A stretch of DNA of 64,000 nt from Prosopocoilus inquinatus (Eukaryota > Arthropoda > Insecta > Coleoptera > Lucanidae): positions 5,890,001-5,954,000 of the forward strand of contig CM069869.1 of NCBI GenBank assembly GCA_036172665.1, given 5' to 3'. Positions within the stretch are counted from its first letter, which is position 1. Each line of letters begins with the position of its first letter. Made by a program: the position numbers and the translations under genes. The notes beneath the pieces were generated by a model that was not told where the DNA came from, did no database searches, and saw only the letters and a list, made by a program, of their open reading frames with translations. This document shows, in pieces, positions 11,721 through 23,646 of this stretch.

Positions 11721-13480
11721 CAACAAAGTTAAAAGTTGCAAAATTTATCTATTTGGGATAGAATGGTTTCCTACTTTGAGCACCAACCATGTAGATGTTT
11801 TGAAATAATTTTTGTTCCAAAAAGATACAAAACTGACTCGTTTTGTTGTCATTCGCTTAAAACAAATTATATAAAGCTCGAATTCTTTTGACTTGACCTA
11901 TGATGATGGAGTTTTTGGACAGGAGGAGTTGAGTAATTTATTATGACCGAGACTGAAATAATAACCGGCGCGAAGAATTCGTAGTTTCGTCTTTTCTAAT
12001 TCCGCCAGACGTAGATTTTTGCAATGTAAATATTTTTACTGAAAATAAATACCGACTATAAAAGATCACGAACGTTAATAAACTTTGAATCATTGCCAAA
12101 ACCGCAAGATAAAACCCACTCAGCTGTTCTACGTAAGAGGAAGGAAGTAATCACTTCGGACGGTTGCCAACATTATTCAACGTTTCTTGATCCATTTGGT
12201 CGCCACGCTGGCAGCAGACGCCGTCTCCCGCCAAATAACATGTGTGCCAAGAAAGATCGGACACGTTTGGTATGTCCGGCTTGCGTAGTTAGCGCTGCAT
12301 ACCGACGGTCCTGTGATCACTTGACGTCAACAGCGCCGCGCCGAGCGCGGCTCTTTGCCTTTTTTAGCCTTTAGTCATCTTCCTCCGTGATGCGTTCCTC
12401 CTTTATATTGTTCCATGCATGAATCATTTTTTTCATCTACCACCGATTCACTCACTCACTCACTGCATTGAACTGCGATTAATAACACACCCAACTGCCA
12501 CTTCCTTTTTAATAAATAAGCACGAAACAATCTCACTGCCTCTCTTTCTCTCTTAATCACAAAAGGTATTCATGAACAATCTGTGTGGTCTCCTACTGTT
12601 TAATAGTTTCCAAGAGAGAGAGAAAACACAACTCAAGAATGCCTTCTAATTAACGAAAATTTTAAAATCAGTTTTCCTCCTCTAACTCCCCAAACTTCCC
12701 ATCTAAACAAACTCCTCTGATGATCACTTCTAATCGCTTGTGTGGTCTGCGTTTTAAGGTTTTTTTCCAATGCGAAAACACGTGTGCCATCGTTTTATTG
12801 GCTGGCAATAATTTTCGAAATCGTTTTCCTCTTCGCAGATTAATCGCATTCTTCGCAATAAACGGCGATTGGATTCTCCCATCGACTAGTAGCTAGTTAT
12901 GTGTGGTCTAACCTTTAATTTTTAATTCGTGGAGAAAGACCCTTTAAATTAATGGTTTCACGAAAAATTTCCATGTCATGGTGATGACAATATTTAAAAA
13001 TTTTTAATTAAAAAGACGACTCCATCAGAAAGCGATAGCATCGAATAAACACCACATCCCCATAAAAAAATGAGAAAATGAGAAAACAGAAATGAAAATA
13101 AAGGAAGATCGGTGAACGAGAAAAAAACAAAGTTTCACTCACCAACCCATGATCTTCTGGCTCCGATAGTCTTTTTTTTTGTTTTTGCTTTTTTTATCTG
13201 CTGTGTAAATTGCTGATATTAATTTGAATAATAAAACCTTTCAGTAATCCATCTGGGACAATTTTGGAATGCAAATGATTTTTTTCTTTTTTTTTTGGAA
13301 CAGGCGTTTGTTCATGCTTGTGTTGTCACGTCGGACGTCGGACACATGATACATATTAATATAGTTAATACCGGCAGATGATAAATTAGTTATTTTTTAG
13401 GTTCATACGGTCAAAAGCAAACAAAACGGCAGATAATTACAGTTTCCTGTAATTTTTCTTTATCCTAAATGGTACCGTTT
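11721..13480. other. Non-coding stretch with a GC-richer island at 12170-12370
   Basis: Most is AT-rich. The island at 12170-12370 has many CpG, a consensus CRE (TGACGTCA, 12322-12329) and a short GC-rich inverted repeat (CGCCGCGCCGAGCGCGG). A 93-codon frame across it starts at TTG and shows no domain, so I do not call a gene. It could be a promoter or enhancer of aop or of a gene outside the window. Confidence 0.35.
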
Positions 13481-15830
13481 AAATGCGACTTCAAAAATTT
13501 TACAACATAAGAAAAAGAAAACAAAAAGAAAAAAAACAAACGAAAGTTGATTATCAAAAAATAAAATTAACAACCAAACATTTATTCTGCAAATATTAAA
13601 GAATAAAGACGATCAGTTAATAACCAAAAAAATAAAATAAAGTCAAATTGAATGCAAGACAAAAAGAAAAACTGGCGATTAGTCGACAGGATTAAATGTA
13701 AAATAAAATTTAAACTTAAATCGAGTAGGTACATGAAAAACAACAACAAAAGTCATTAAAAAAGAATCATTCAAGTAAAATCGATCGAACAAAAGAAAAA
13801 TTAAGAAACAAAAGATGAACAATTGATAGACGAACATAAAATTATAGTATAAAACTAATGATAAACAGTTTGATTTAAAAGTTCACGAATAGTCTAAAAT
13901 TAATCTCTAAATATTTAAGGGAAAAAGATTAATAGAAAAGAAAAAGAAATTAATTAAAAATTAAATTAAAAAGAGAAAACAAAAACGGCGAACAATCGAC
14001 GGGATTAAAACGTAAAATAAACTCAAATCGAGTAAATTAAAACAAAAGACGATCAATTGATAATTAAAGAAATAAAATTATGCCAAACAAATAAAAAACA
14101 GAAACAGCAAAATAAAGTCAAATAAGGAATTAGAAAAAAACAAAAATGACGAATAACCGACGCGGTGAGATTAAAATGTAAAATATACTAAAATCGAGAA
14201 ACTAAAACAAAAAACAAAAACAAACGACGATCAATTGATGATTAAAAAACAAAATCACGTCAAATATAATCAAACAAATTGAAACCGGAAACAAATAGGA
14301 TGAGCTGACAGTTAAAAGATAAAAAGAATTTAAAGGAATAGAATAAAAAAAACATATTAAAAATTTAATTAAATAAAGCCAAATAAGGAATTAAAAACAC
14401 AAAGAAAGGCGAATAAACGACGGAATTAAAATGTAATTTGCTTTTTTTGTTGCCTTTGTTTTATTAATTTTTCATAAAACAAAGTGCAAAGTATTAAAAA
14501 AATATTATGGAGAAAATGGCTACTGCAGAAAAAGGAAAAAATAGAACAAAACAACTAACACCTAAAGAAAAAAAACATGAAAAATGGGGACATGTAAAAA
14601 CATGCGGACCGGGAGATTAGAAACCCGCTTTTCATCCCCTTTATGTTTCCAACTCTTTTAAACAGTCAATTGATAATTAAAAAGGAATCATTCAAGTAAA
14701 ATCGATCGAACAAAAGATGAACAATTAATAGACGAACATAAAATTATAGTATAAAACTAAGGATAAGCAGTTTGATTTAAAAGTTCACGAATAATCAAAA
14801 ATTAATCTCTAAATATTTAAGGGAAAAAGATTAATAGAAAAGAAAAGGAAATTAATTAAAAACTAAGACGAAAGTCGAACCCCACGAAGAGAAAACAAAA
14901 ACGGCGAACAATCGACGGGATTAAAACGTAAAATACACTTAAATCGAGTAAATTAAAAACAAAACAAAAGACGATCAATTGATAATTAAAAAAATAAAAT
15001 CACGTCAAACAAATCAAAAATAGAAACAACAAAATAAAAATGGCGAATAACCAACGCGACGAGATTAAAATGTAAAATACACTAAAATCAAGAAACTAAA
15101 AATAAAAACAAAAATTGATGATTAAAAAAGAAAATCACGTCAAACAAGATAAAACAAATAAAAAATAGAGAAAAAAAGACGATTGGTTAAAAACAAAAAA
15201 AAACAAATTAAATGAAATCAAACAAAAGAAAAAACAAAGATCGATCAATTGACTATATTAAAAATTGAATTAAGTAAAGTCAAACAAGGAATAAAGAAAA
15301 ACAAAAATAGCGAATAACCAAGGGGATTTTAAAATGTAGAATAAATTCAAATCGAGTAAATAAAAAAAAACAAAAGACGATAAATTGATGATTAAAAAAC
15401 AATATCACGTCAAATATAATCAAACAAATTAAAACCGGAAACAAATATGATGAGCTGACAGTTAAAAGATAAAAAGAGTTTAAAGAAATCGAATAATAGA
15501 AAAAAATATTAAAAATTTAATTAAATAAAGCCAAATAAGGAATTAAAAACACAAAAAAAGGCAAATAACCGATGGGATTAAAATGTAATTTGTATTTGTC
15601 TTTCTTTGTTGCCTTTGTTTTATTAATTTTTCATAAAACAAAGTGCAAAATATTAAAATATATTATGGAGAAATTGGCTACTGCAGAAAAAGGAAAAAAT
15701 AGAACAAAACAACTTACACTTAAAAAAAAAAAACTAAAAACTGGGGACATGTAAAAACGTGCGGACGGGGAGATTAGAAACCCGCTTTTCATCCCCTTTA
15801 TGCTTCTAACTCTTTTAAACAGTCCATACA
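13480..15830. repeat. A-rich tandem array with AAACAAAAGACGATC units
   Basis: Degenerate units of roughly 110 bp carry AACAAAAGACGATCAATTGA, GGCGAATAACCGACG, GATTAAAATGTAAAATA and AAATCGAGTAAATTAAAA. Larger repeats are layered on top: the run GGGAAAAAGATTAATAGAAAAG occurs at about 13919 and 14821, and TTTGTTGCCTTTGTTTTATTA at about 14448 and 15606. The reverse complement of the core (GATCGTCTTTTGTTT) dominates 16.0-22.1 kb and the last aop intron. Open frames here are fortuitous. Confidence 0.7.
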
Positions 15831-16080
15831 AAGTTGGATCTCGATTTTTTTTGTTAGTAGCGTTCTGGTTTGTAAAACAATTTTCCAATTTGTTTTCCAC
15901 GGCTGCTCGAAAGGCGCTTTTCGCGTATTTTCAGAATTTTCTAAAATGCTTTGCGTTTTCCTTCTCGCTCTCTCATCGATCCCCTTGAAAATGTAATTAA
16001 ATATTAAACCAAAATTTTGTCAAATTGCAATCTATGATTCCGTTCACCCTTATGTCTTGTGTTTTTTTTTGTTAAATTAT
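15831..16080. other. Junction between the A-rich and T-rich arrays
   Basis: The strand composition flips from A-rich to T-rich here, so the two arrays form a loose inverted pair. No gene seen. Confidence 0.45.
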
Positions 16081-18943
16081 AAACTGATCCCATCGTTTTT
16101 GTCTGTTCTTGACTCGATTTTATATTCGCATTATGATTCTCTTCTGTTTTTTTTTGTTCAAACTTTCTCTCTTAATTCGACCTGACTTTGCAGAATTTTT
16201 ATTTTCGTTTTGTCTTCATCGCCGATCGTCTTCTTGTTTACTTTTTTTTAATGTTCCTTACTCGATTTATTTAATTCAATTTTTAATTTAATCAACTGAT
16301 AAACCTTTTTTTTTGCTTTGATTTGATTTCATTTTATTTATTGATTTATCATCTTTTCTCTTTTTCTTTTTGTTTAATTTTATTTAAAGCGATTTTATTT
16401 TTTCTTTAACTCAGTCGATTGTCTTTTGTTTTGTTTTCTTTTACTAGATAGGAGTTCATTTTATTTTACATTTTAATTCCGTCCGCCGCTAATTTTGTCT
16501 TCTTTCTCTGTTATTCGATTTGACTTTCTTATATTTATTTATTTTTTTATTATTAACTGTTGGTCTCTCTCCTTTAATATTTTGCAGACTAAATTTTTGA
16601 TCGCGTTCGTCACTTTTTACATCGATTAAACTTATTGTTAGTTTCGCACATTTTTTTTTTATTTTCGTCTTCACCACGTCGACGATCGTCTTTTGTTTCT
16701 GTTTTCATTCGATTTGGCTGTATTTTATTTTTATCTTGATAATCAATCGGGCTTCTTCTTTTTAATTTGTTTTAAATTTTTGAGTTGAGTGCAGAAAATC
16801 TTTTCTCATTTAATTTCTTCACTCATTTTTTATTGTTTTTTCATGTTTATTATGTTTTTTGTATGGCTTTTTTAATTTTAATTTTGTTCCCGAACTTATC
16901 GGAAAAGTCGATCGTCTTTTGTTTTCGTGTTGTTTTCTTAATATGGAACGAATGAACGAAACAATGATTCAACAAGATTTAAAAATGGACTCAAAAAAAA
17001 TGTAAATTCGTTTACCTATTTCGATCGTCTTTTGTTTTTTTTTAATTTTTTTTTATTTTTATCTCAACAAGATTTAAAATTGGAATTAAGAAAAAAAATA
17101 TATCTGAATTCGTCTACTTCGATCGTTTAAAAGCTCTTCTTTCATTTTTGTTTTATTTTATTTTTTTTTATTTTGAATTCGTCCTTATCGAAGAAGTTGA
17201 GTTTATCATTTTTTATTTATGTCTTTCTTTTTAACAGAATAACAAAAGAATGAAACAAGAATGAAACAAAATACAAAATTCAACACGATTTAAAACAATT
17301 CAAAAAATTCAAAGCTTTATTTTTTTCTAATTAAACTTGAAGTCTATCAATCGTTCAATTTATTTTCAACCATTTCTTGGATTCTGTTGAATATCTGCTG
17401 ATAATTTCTTTTATAATTAATAGTTACGGCGCCATTGAAGAAATCGATACCAATGACCCACCCTGTACATTAAATTAAATTAAATTAAATGTGTGTTAAT
17501 ACCGCTTTGCTTCTAATTTATTTATTTATTTATTTATTTCTCGAATGCAAAAGACTAAAATTCATTCTAATATGACATAGGTATTAAAAAAGGAAATAAA
17601 TGACTCACCCCTCTGTCATCTAAACTGCATACGGACGTGGAACTGTAAAAATATGCATTTTTTTAAATAAAATAAATTGAGAAGAACTATGATTTTACTC
17701 ACCCTACCGTGTTACGAAGCGTGCAGTTCTAGTGCCGAAAATCCCCCAAGCAGCAACCACAATACTCACAAACACACACACACACACATACACACTAAAA
17801 AGGAAGAGAAAAGTAATTAGAAACATTGTAAAGTCTCGGTAGATTAATAGCTTAATTTGAAACACTAAGCAGATACATCATAAACAGTTTTTAATAAATC
17901 AGTCGTGAAAGAACGGATAATTTAATTTTTCGTGTTAAGTACAGATATTTCCAACCTCCCAATAACTAAATTTAATGAATATCCGAAGAATCCTCGTGAC
18001 AACCATTCTTAAAATTCAACTAATTTGGCAAGTATTGTTAATGGGAACTTTATTAGCAAGTTGGAAACATCGGCCCTAAATAAAACAAGAGCCGCAACAT
18101 GAAAAACAAAGTCGATTAGGTGATTTCAAAATGTTATTACCTTTTTCATGATTAAATCGGCTTCTAGGCGCACTTCACGATAGCGTATATTTATAAATTA
18201 AACAAACTATCGCAATAATATCGGGCAAATTCGCTAATAAGAGAAGCTCGCACGTTTCCCAGCGACATCCGATAAGTTACTAAGGAAAGGGCCAATTACG
18301 AAAAGAAGAGATAGCTGTGGAATGCTGAAACTTGTTTTTGCACGCATTGTTTTTGTCGATACATTTGCACGCCGCGCTGCGCCGGGAGAGCGAGAATTTG
18401 ATTTGCTTTTAAATTATTTTCAATAACGCAGACTAAGCGAACTTGCATTACGATATATTTTTGTTTTCGATGGAAATAAAAATACCTGAGTGTCGCCCGA
18501 GTTTAATTTCGTTGAAGAAAAAAATACTTTAATTACTTAATTTAAAATTCATTTTTCGTCGGAAGGCAGTCGTGTTTTGATTCAAAGAAATAAATATTTT
18601 TTTTAAAGCCAGTGTCAACGACAAATGGTCCTGCATAAGTTTCTAATTTATTTTTGTTATAGTAAATGCAATAAGGCAATAAATTGATCTGTTTTAATAA
18701 AAGAGAGGGGATGCTAATAATCTAGCAGTTTACCTCTCTTTTCTTGATTGTTAATAATCAGTAAATATCTGAATTTGAGTTATGTTTTAAAATTGGAAAA
18801 ATTCAGATTACCATTACCTGCTATCGAAAAGCATTGGAAGTTATTTTCCGAGGTTTTCTTTATACAGTAACCGCCGAAAAGTTCGCACCATACTTTATTA
18901 TATTTATTTATTTTTTTATTATTAACTGTTGGTCTTTTCCTTT
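16081..18943. repeat. T-rich block, tandem copy A
   Basis: The block begins AAACTGATCCCATCG and ends GCACCATACTTTA at 18897. The first 1.3 kb is T-rich with GATCGTCTTTTGTTT units (for example at 16686, 16912 and 17022). The second part (17430-18890) is more complex: TAGTTACGGCGCCATTGAAG, a four-fold TTAAA run, a CA repeat at 17770-17800, and GCTCGCACGTTTCCCAGCGA. A joint of about 46 bp (18898-18943) repeats internal sequence from 16529. A minus-strand frame rich in Lys and Asn appears in every copy but follows base composition and has no domain. Confidence 0.8.
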
Positions 18944-21770
18944 AAACTGATCCCATCGTTTTTGTCTGTTCTTGACTCGATTTTATATTCGAATTATATG
19001 ATTCTCTTCTGGTTTTTTTTCTTTTGTTCAAACTTTCTCTCTTAATTCGACCTGGCTTTGCAGAATTTTTATTTTCGTTTTGTCTCCATCGCCGATCGGC
19101 TTCTTGTTTACTTTTTTTTAATGTTCCTTACTCGATTTATTTAATTCAATTTTTAATTTAATCAACTGATCAACCTTTTTTTTTGCTTTGATTTGATTTC
19201 ATTTTATTTATTGATTTATCATCTTTTCTCTTTTTCCTTTTGTTTAATTTTATTTAAAGCGATTTTATTGTTTCTTTAACTCAGTCGATTGTCTTTTGTT
19301 TTGTTTTCTTTTACTAGATAGGAGTTCATTTTATTTTACATTTTAATTCCGTCCGCCGCTAATTTTGTCTTCTTTCTCTGTTATTCGATTTGACTTTCTT
19401 ATATTTATTTATTTTTTTATTATTAACTGTTGGTCTTTTTTCTTTAATATTTTGCAGACTAAATTTTTGATCGCGTTCGTCACTTTTTACATCGATTAAA
19501 CTTATTGTTAGTTTCGCACATTTTTTTTTTATGTTCGTCTTCACCACGTCGACGATCGTCTTTTGTTTCTGTTTTCATTCGATTTGGCTGTATTTTATTT
19601 TTATTTTGATAAGCAATCGGGCTTCTTCTTTCTAATTTGTTTTAAATTTTTGAGTTGAGTGCAGAAAATCTTTTCTCATTTAATTTTTTCAGTCATTTTT
19701 TATTGTTTTTTCATATTTATTATGTTTTTTGTTTGGCTTTTTTAATTTTAATTTTGTTTCCGAACTTACCGGAAAAGTCGATCGTCTTTCGTTTTCGTGT
19801 TGTTTTCTTAATATGGAACGAATGAACGAAACAATGATTCAACAAGATTTAAAAATGGACTTAAAAAATCTAAATTCGTGTACCAATTTCGATCGTCTTT
19901 TGTTTTTCTTTAATTTTTTTTTTATTTTTATCTCGACAAGATTTAAAATTGGAATTAAGAAAAAAAAACATATCTGAATTCGTCTACTTCGATCGTTTAA
20001 AAGCTCTTCTTTCATTTTTGTTTTATTTCATTTTTTTAATTTTGAATTCGTCCTTATCGAAGAAGTTGAGGATCATTTTTTATTTATGTCTTTCTTTTTA
20101 ACAGAATAACAAAAGAATGAAACAAGAATGAAACAAAATACAAAATTCAACACGATTTAAAAAAATTCAAAAAATTCAAAGCTTTATTTTTTTTTCTAAT
20201 TAAACTTGAAGTCTATCAATCGTTCAATTTATTTTCAACCATTTCTTGGATTCTGTTGAATATCTGGTGATAATTTCTTTTATAATTAATAGTTACGGCG
20301 CCATTGAAGAAATCGATACCAATGACCCACCCTGTACATTAAATTAAATTAAATTAAATGTGTGTTAATACCGCTTTGCTTCTAATTTATTTATTTATTT
20401 ATTTATTTCTCGAATGCAAAAGACTAAAATTCATTCTGATATGACATAGGTACTAAAAAAGGAAATAAGTGACTCACCCCTCTGTCATCTAAACTGCATA
20501 CGGACGTGGAACTGTAAAAATATGCATTTTTTTAAATAAAATAAATTGAGAAGAACTATGATTTTACTCACCCTACCGTGTTACGAAGCGTGCAGTTCTA
20601 GTGCCGAAAATCCCCCAAGCAGCAACCGCAATACACACGATACACACAAACACACACACAAACACACTAAAAAGGAAGAAAAAAGTAATTAGAAACATTG
20701 TAAAGTCTCGATAGATTAATAGCTTCATTTGAAACACTAAGCCGATACATCATAAACAGTTTTTAATAAATCAGTCGTGAAAGAACGGATAATTTAATTT
20801 TTCGTGTTAAGTACAGATATTTCCAACCTCCCAATAACTAAATTTAATGAATATCCGAAGAATCCTCCTGACAACCATTCATAAAATTCAACTTATTTGG
20901 CAAGTATCGTTAATGGGAACTTTATTAGCAAGTTGGAAACATCGGCCCTAAATAAAACAAGAGCCGCAACATCAAAAAAAAAGTCGATTAGGTGATTTCA
21001 AAATGTTATTACCTCTTTCATGATTAAATCGGCTTCTAGGCGCACTTCATGATAGCGTATATTTATAAATTAAACAAACTATCGCAATAATATCGGGCAA
21101 ATTCGCTAATAAGAGAAGCTCGCACGTTTCCCAGCGACATCCGATAAGTTACTAAGGAAAGGCCCAATTACGAAAAGAAGAGATAGCTGTGGAACGCTGA
21201 AGCTTGTTTTTGCACGCATTGTTTTTGTCGATACATTTGCACGCCGTGCTGCGTCGGGAGAGAGAGAATTTGATCTGCTTTTAAATTATTTTCAATAAAG
21301 CAGACTAAGCGAACTTGCATTACGATATATTTTTGTTTTAGATGGAAATAAAAATACCTGAGTGTCGCCCGAGTTTAATTTCGTTGAAAAAAAAAATACT
21401 TTAATTACTTAATTTAAAATTCATTTTTCGTCGGAAGGCAGTCGTGTTTTGATTCAAAGAAATAAATATTTTTTTTAAAAGCCAGTGTCAACGACAAAGG
21501 GTCCTGCATAAGTTTCTAATTTATTTTTGTTATAGTAAATGCAATAAGGCAATAAATTGATCTGTTTTAATAAAAGAGAGGGGATGCTAATAATCTAGCA
21601 GTTTACCTCTCTTTTCTTGATTGTTAATAATCAGTAAATATCTGAATTTGAGTTATGTTTTAAAATTGGAAAAATTCAGATTACCAATACCTGCTATCGA
21701 AAAGCATTGGAAGTTATTTTCCGAGGTTTTCTTTATACAGTAACCGCCGAAAAGTTCGCACCATACTTTA
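18944..21770. repeat. T-rich block, tandem copy B
   Basis: A nearly identical repeat of 16081-18897, offset about 2863-2873 bp. Differences are scattered substitutions and small indels. It ends in the same GCACCATACTTTA. The high similarity suggests a recent duplication. Confidence 0.85.
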
Positions 21771-22093
21771 TTATATTTATTTATTTTTTTATTATTAACT
21801 GTTGGTCTTTTTCCTTTAATATTTTGCAGACTAAATTTTTGATCGCGTTCGTCACTTTTTACATCGATTAAACTTATTGTTAGTTTCGCACATTTTTTTT
21901 TTATTTTCGTCTTCACCACGTCGACGATCGTCTTTTGTTTCTGTTTTCATTCGATTTGGCTGTATTTTTTTTTTATTTTTATAATCAATCGAGCTTCTCC
22001 TTTTTAATTTGTTTTAAATTTTTTAGTTGAGTGCAGAAAATCTTTTCTCATTTAATTTCTTCACTCATTTTTTATTGTTTTTTCATATTTATT
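21771..22093. repeat. T-rich block, partial tandem copy C
   Basis: Matches the part of copy A from about 16529 to 16855 (ATTAACTGTTGGTC, TTTTGCAGACTAAATTTTTG, CACCACGTCGACGATCGTC), then diverges at about 22090 into the TTGGGTTGA repeat. Confidence 0.8.
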
Positions 22094-22450
22094 ATTATTA
22101 TTTTTTTTTGCTTGGGGTGAATTAAATCGAGATCAGTTGTTGGTGTCAATTAGGATCAGTTGAGTTTGGTTGACCTTCAGAGATTTGTTGAGTTTTAATT
22201 TCCTTTTTACTTTTAATTTTTTAATGTTTTGTGTTTTTCTTAATTTTTTACTTGGGTTGAATGTTAGGTTGGGTTCAGTCGGATTGAGTGGACGTTAACT
22301 TATTTTTTTATCCACTTTATTTATTTTTATTTATTTTATGGTTTTTTATTTTTTATTTTATTTTCTGTTATGGTAAATAGAGTTGAGTTCACTTGTTGAA
22401 TCTGGTTTAGTTGACCTTGAAATAGTTCGAGCTGCGCTTTAATCATTTTT
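22094..22450 (+). repeat. Degenerate minisatellite, TTGGGTTGA family
   Basis: Units such as GATCAGTTGAGTTTGGTTGA, TTAGGTTGGGTTCAGTC and GTTCACTTGTTGAATC are separated by T-rich linkers of TTTTTAATTTTT type. Same family as 1-560, 45.4-47.05 and 59.44-60.02 kb. Confidence 0.6.
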
Positions 22451-22502
22451 TATTTAACATATCTTGGCGCCCCTTTTTAATCGGCACTCTCGTGCCTTGC
22501 TT

Positions 22503-23235
22503 AACAAGAGTAAAACCTATACATCATCTCATCGGTAATGAACAGTAAGATTTAGCCGTATTAAAAAAAATTGATTCACGATACAGGATGTTCCTCTTTA
22601 AAAGGCTTAATTAATAACAACTACTCGGTTGCTTTTTGAATGCAGTATGACAACTTTTTTACTACAATCTGCTTTATAAGACAGAGTTTCTAAAATTAAG
22701 GAGACCCTGTATAAAGGCAGTGGGGGACTGAGCAGCGTTTAAACCTTCGGATTATGAAACAAGTTTTTTAATAATGAACCTATTAATATATATATATATA
22801 TTATCTATTATCGAATATACTATCTACTAGGACAGACTCATCTCGGAATTTTGTATATAAAAAAAAAGAATAAGAGTAATACCTATACATCATATAATTA
22901 GTAATGAATAGTAAGATTTAGCCGTATTAAAAAAATGATTAGCGATACAGGGTGTTCCTCTTTAAAAGTCTCAATAACTACTTGGTTGCTTTTTGAATTC
23001 AGTATAACCATTTTTTCACTACAATCTACAATATGAGACAGTGTCAAATTAAGGGGACCCTGTATAAAGTCAATGGAGAAATGAACAGGCGTTAAAAGCT
23101 TCTGATTAAGAAACAAGTTTTTTAATAATTAACCTGTTACGTTATGGTAAACAGTGTGATGACATAGTAAAGACATCGAATATATTATCTACTAGGCCAG
23201 AATTATCTCGGAATTTTATACATAAAAAAAAGAAC
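22503..23235. repeat. Tandem duplication, two copies of about 366 bp
   Basis: Copy 1 starts at about 22503 and copy 2 at about 22869. Shared landmarks are ACCTATACATCAT, AGTAAGATTTAGCCGTATTA, GATACAGG-TGTTCCTCTTTA, ACTACAATCT and ATTATCTACTAGG. A TA-dinucleotide run lies at 22786-22801. A third partial copy sits at about 26440-26690, beyond the foldback element. Confidence 0.75.
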
Positions 23236-23646
23236 ATGAGACAGTAATGAATAATAAGATTTACCACTTATTCTATACATCCTAACGATAATGTAGATAA
23301 CGAAATCAGTGCATAGAAATGCATTATATGTATCTAAGACCTTAGGAATGATATTATACGTGACAGTTGGATTTTATACATCACATGTATCATATATGTA
23401 CGTATAAAACGTATAAAATGTGTAATACGTACATTTTTACTTGTCCATGGAATTGTATGTAAACTACAGTATTGTACGATATAAAATTGTAAATTTACAA
23501 AATCATGAAGCATTCTGTTCTTATAAGATTCTGTAAATTCAAACATGGAGAGTTGAGTATATGTAAAATTAAGTTATTTGGTTCTACATACTACGTGTAA
23601 TAGAGTCATTTATGAAATTCATCGGTAAATACGTGCCGATCGCGAT
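23236..23646. other. AT-rich stretch with many short alternating TATGTA/TACGTA words
   Basis: Low-complexity DNA (for example ACGTATAAAACGTATAAAAT near 23400). No gene. Confidence 0.4.

Noticed and set aside
12093..12374. 93-codon basic open frame in the GC-rich island
   Set aside because: It starts at TTG, has no recognisable domain and no clear splice sites.
16489..21919. Three near-identical minus-strand open frames rich in Lys and Asn (16489-16677, 19359-19547, 21653-21919)
   Set aside because: They are the same low-complexity T-rich DNA repeated by the tandem duplication, have no domain, and their ends shift where the repeat joints shift.
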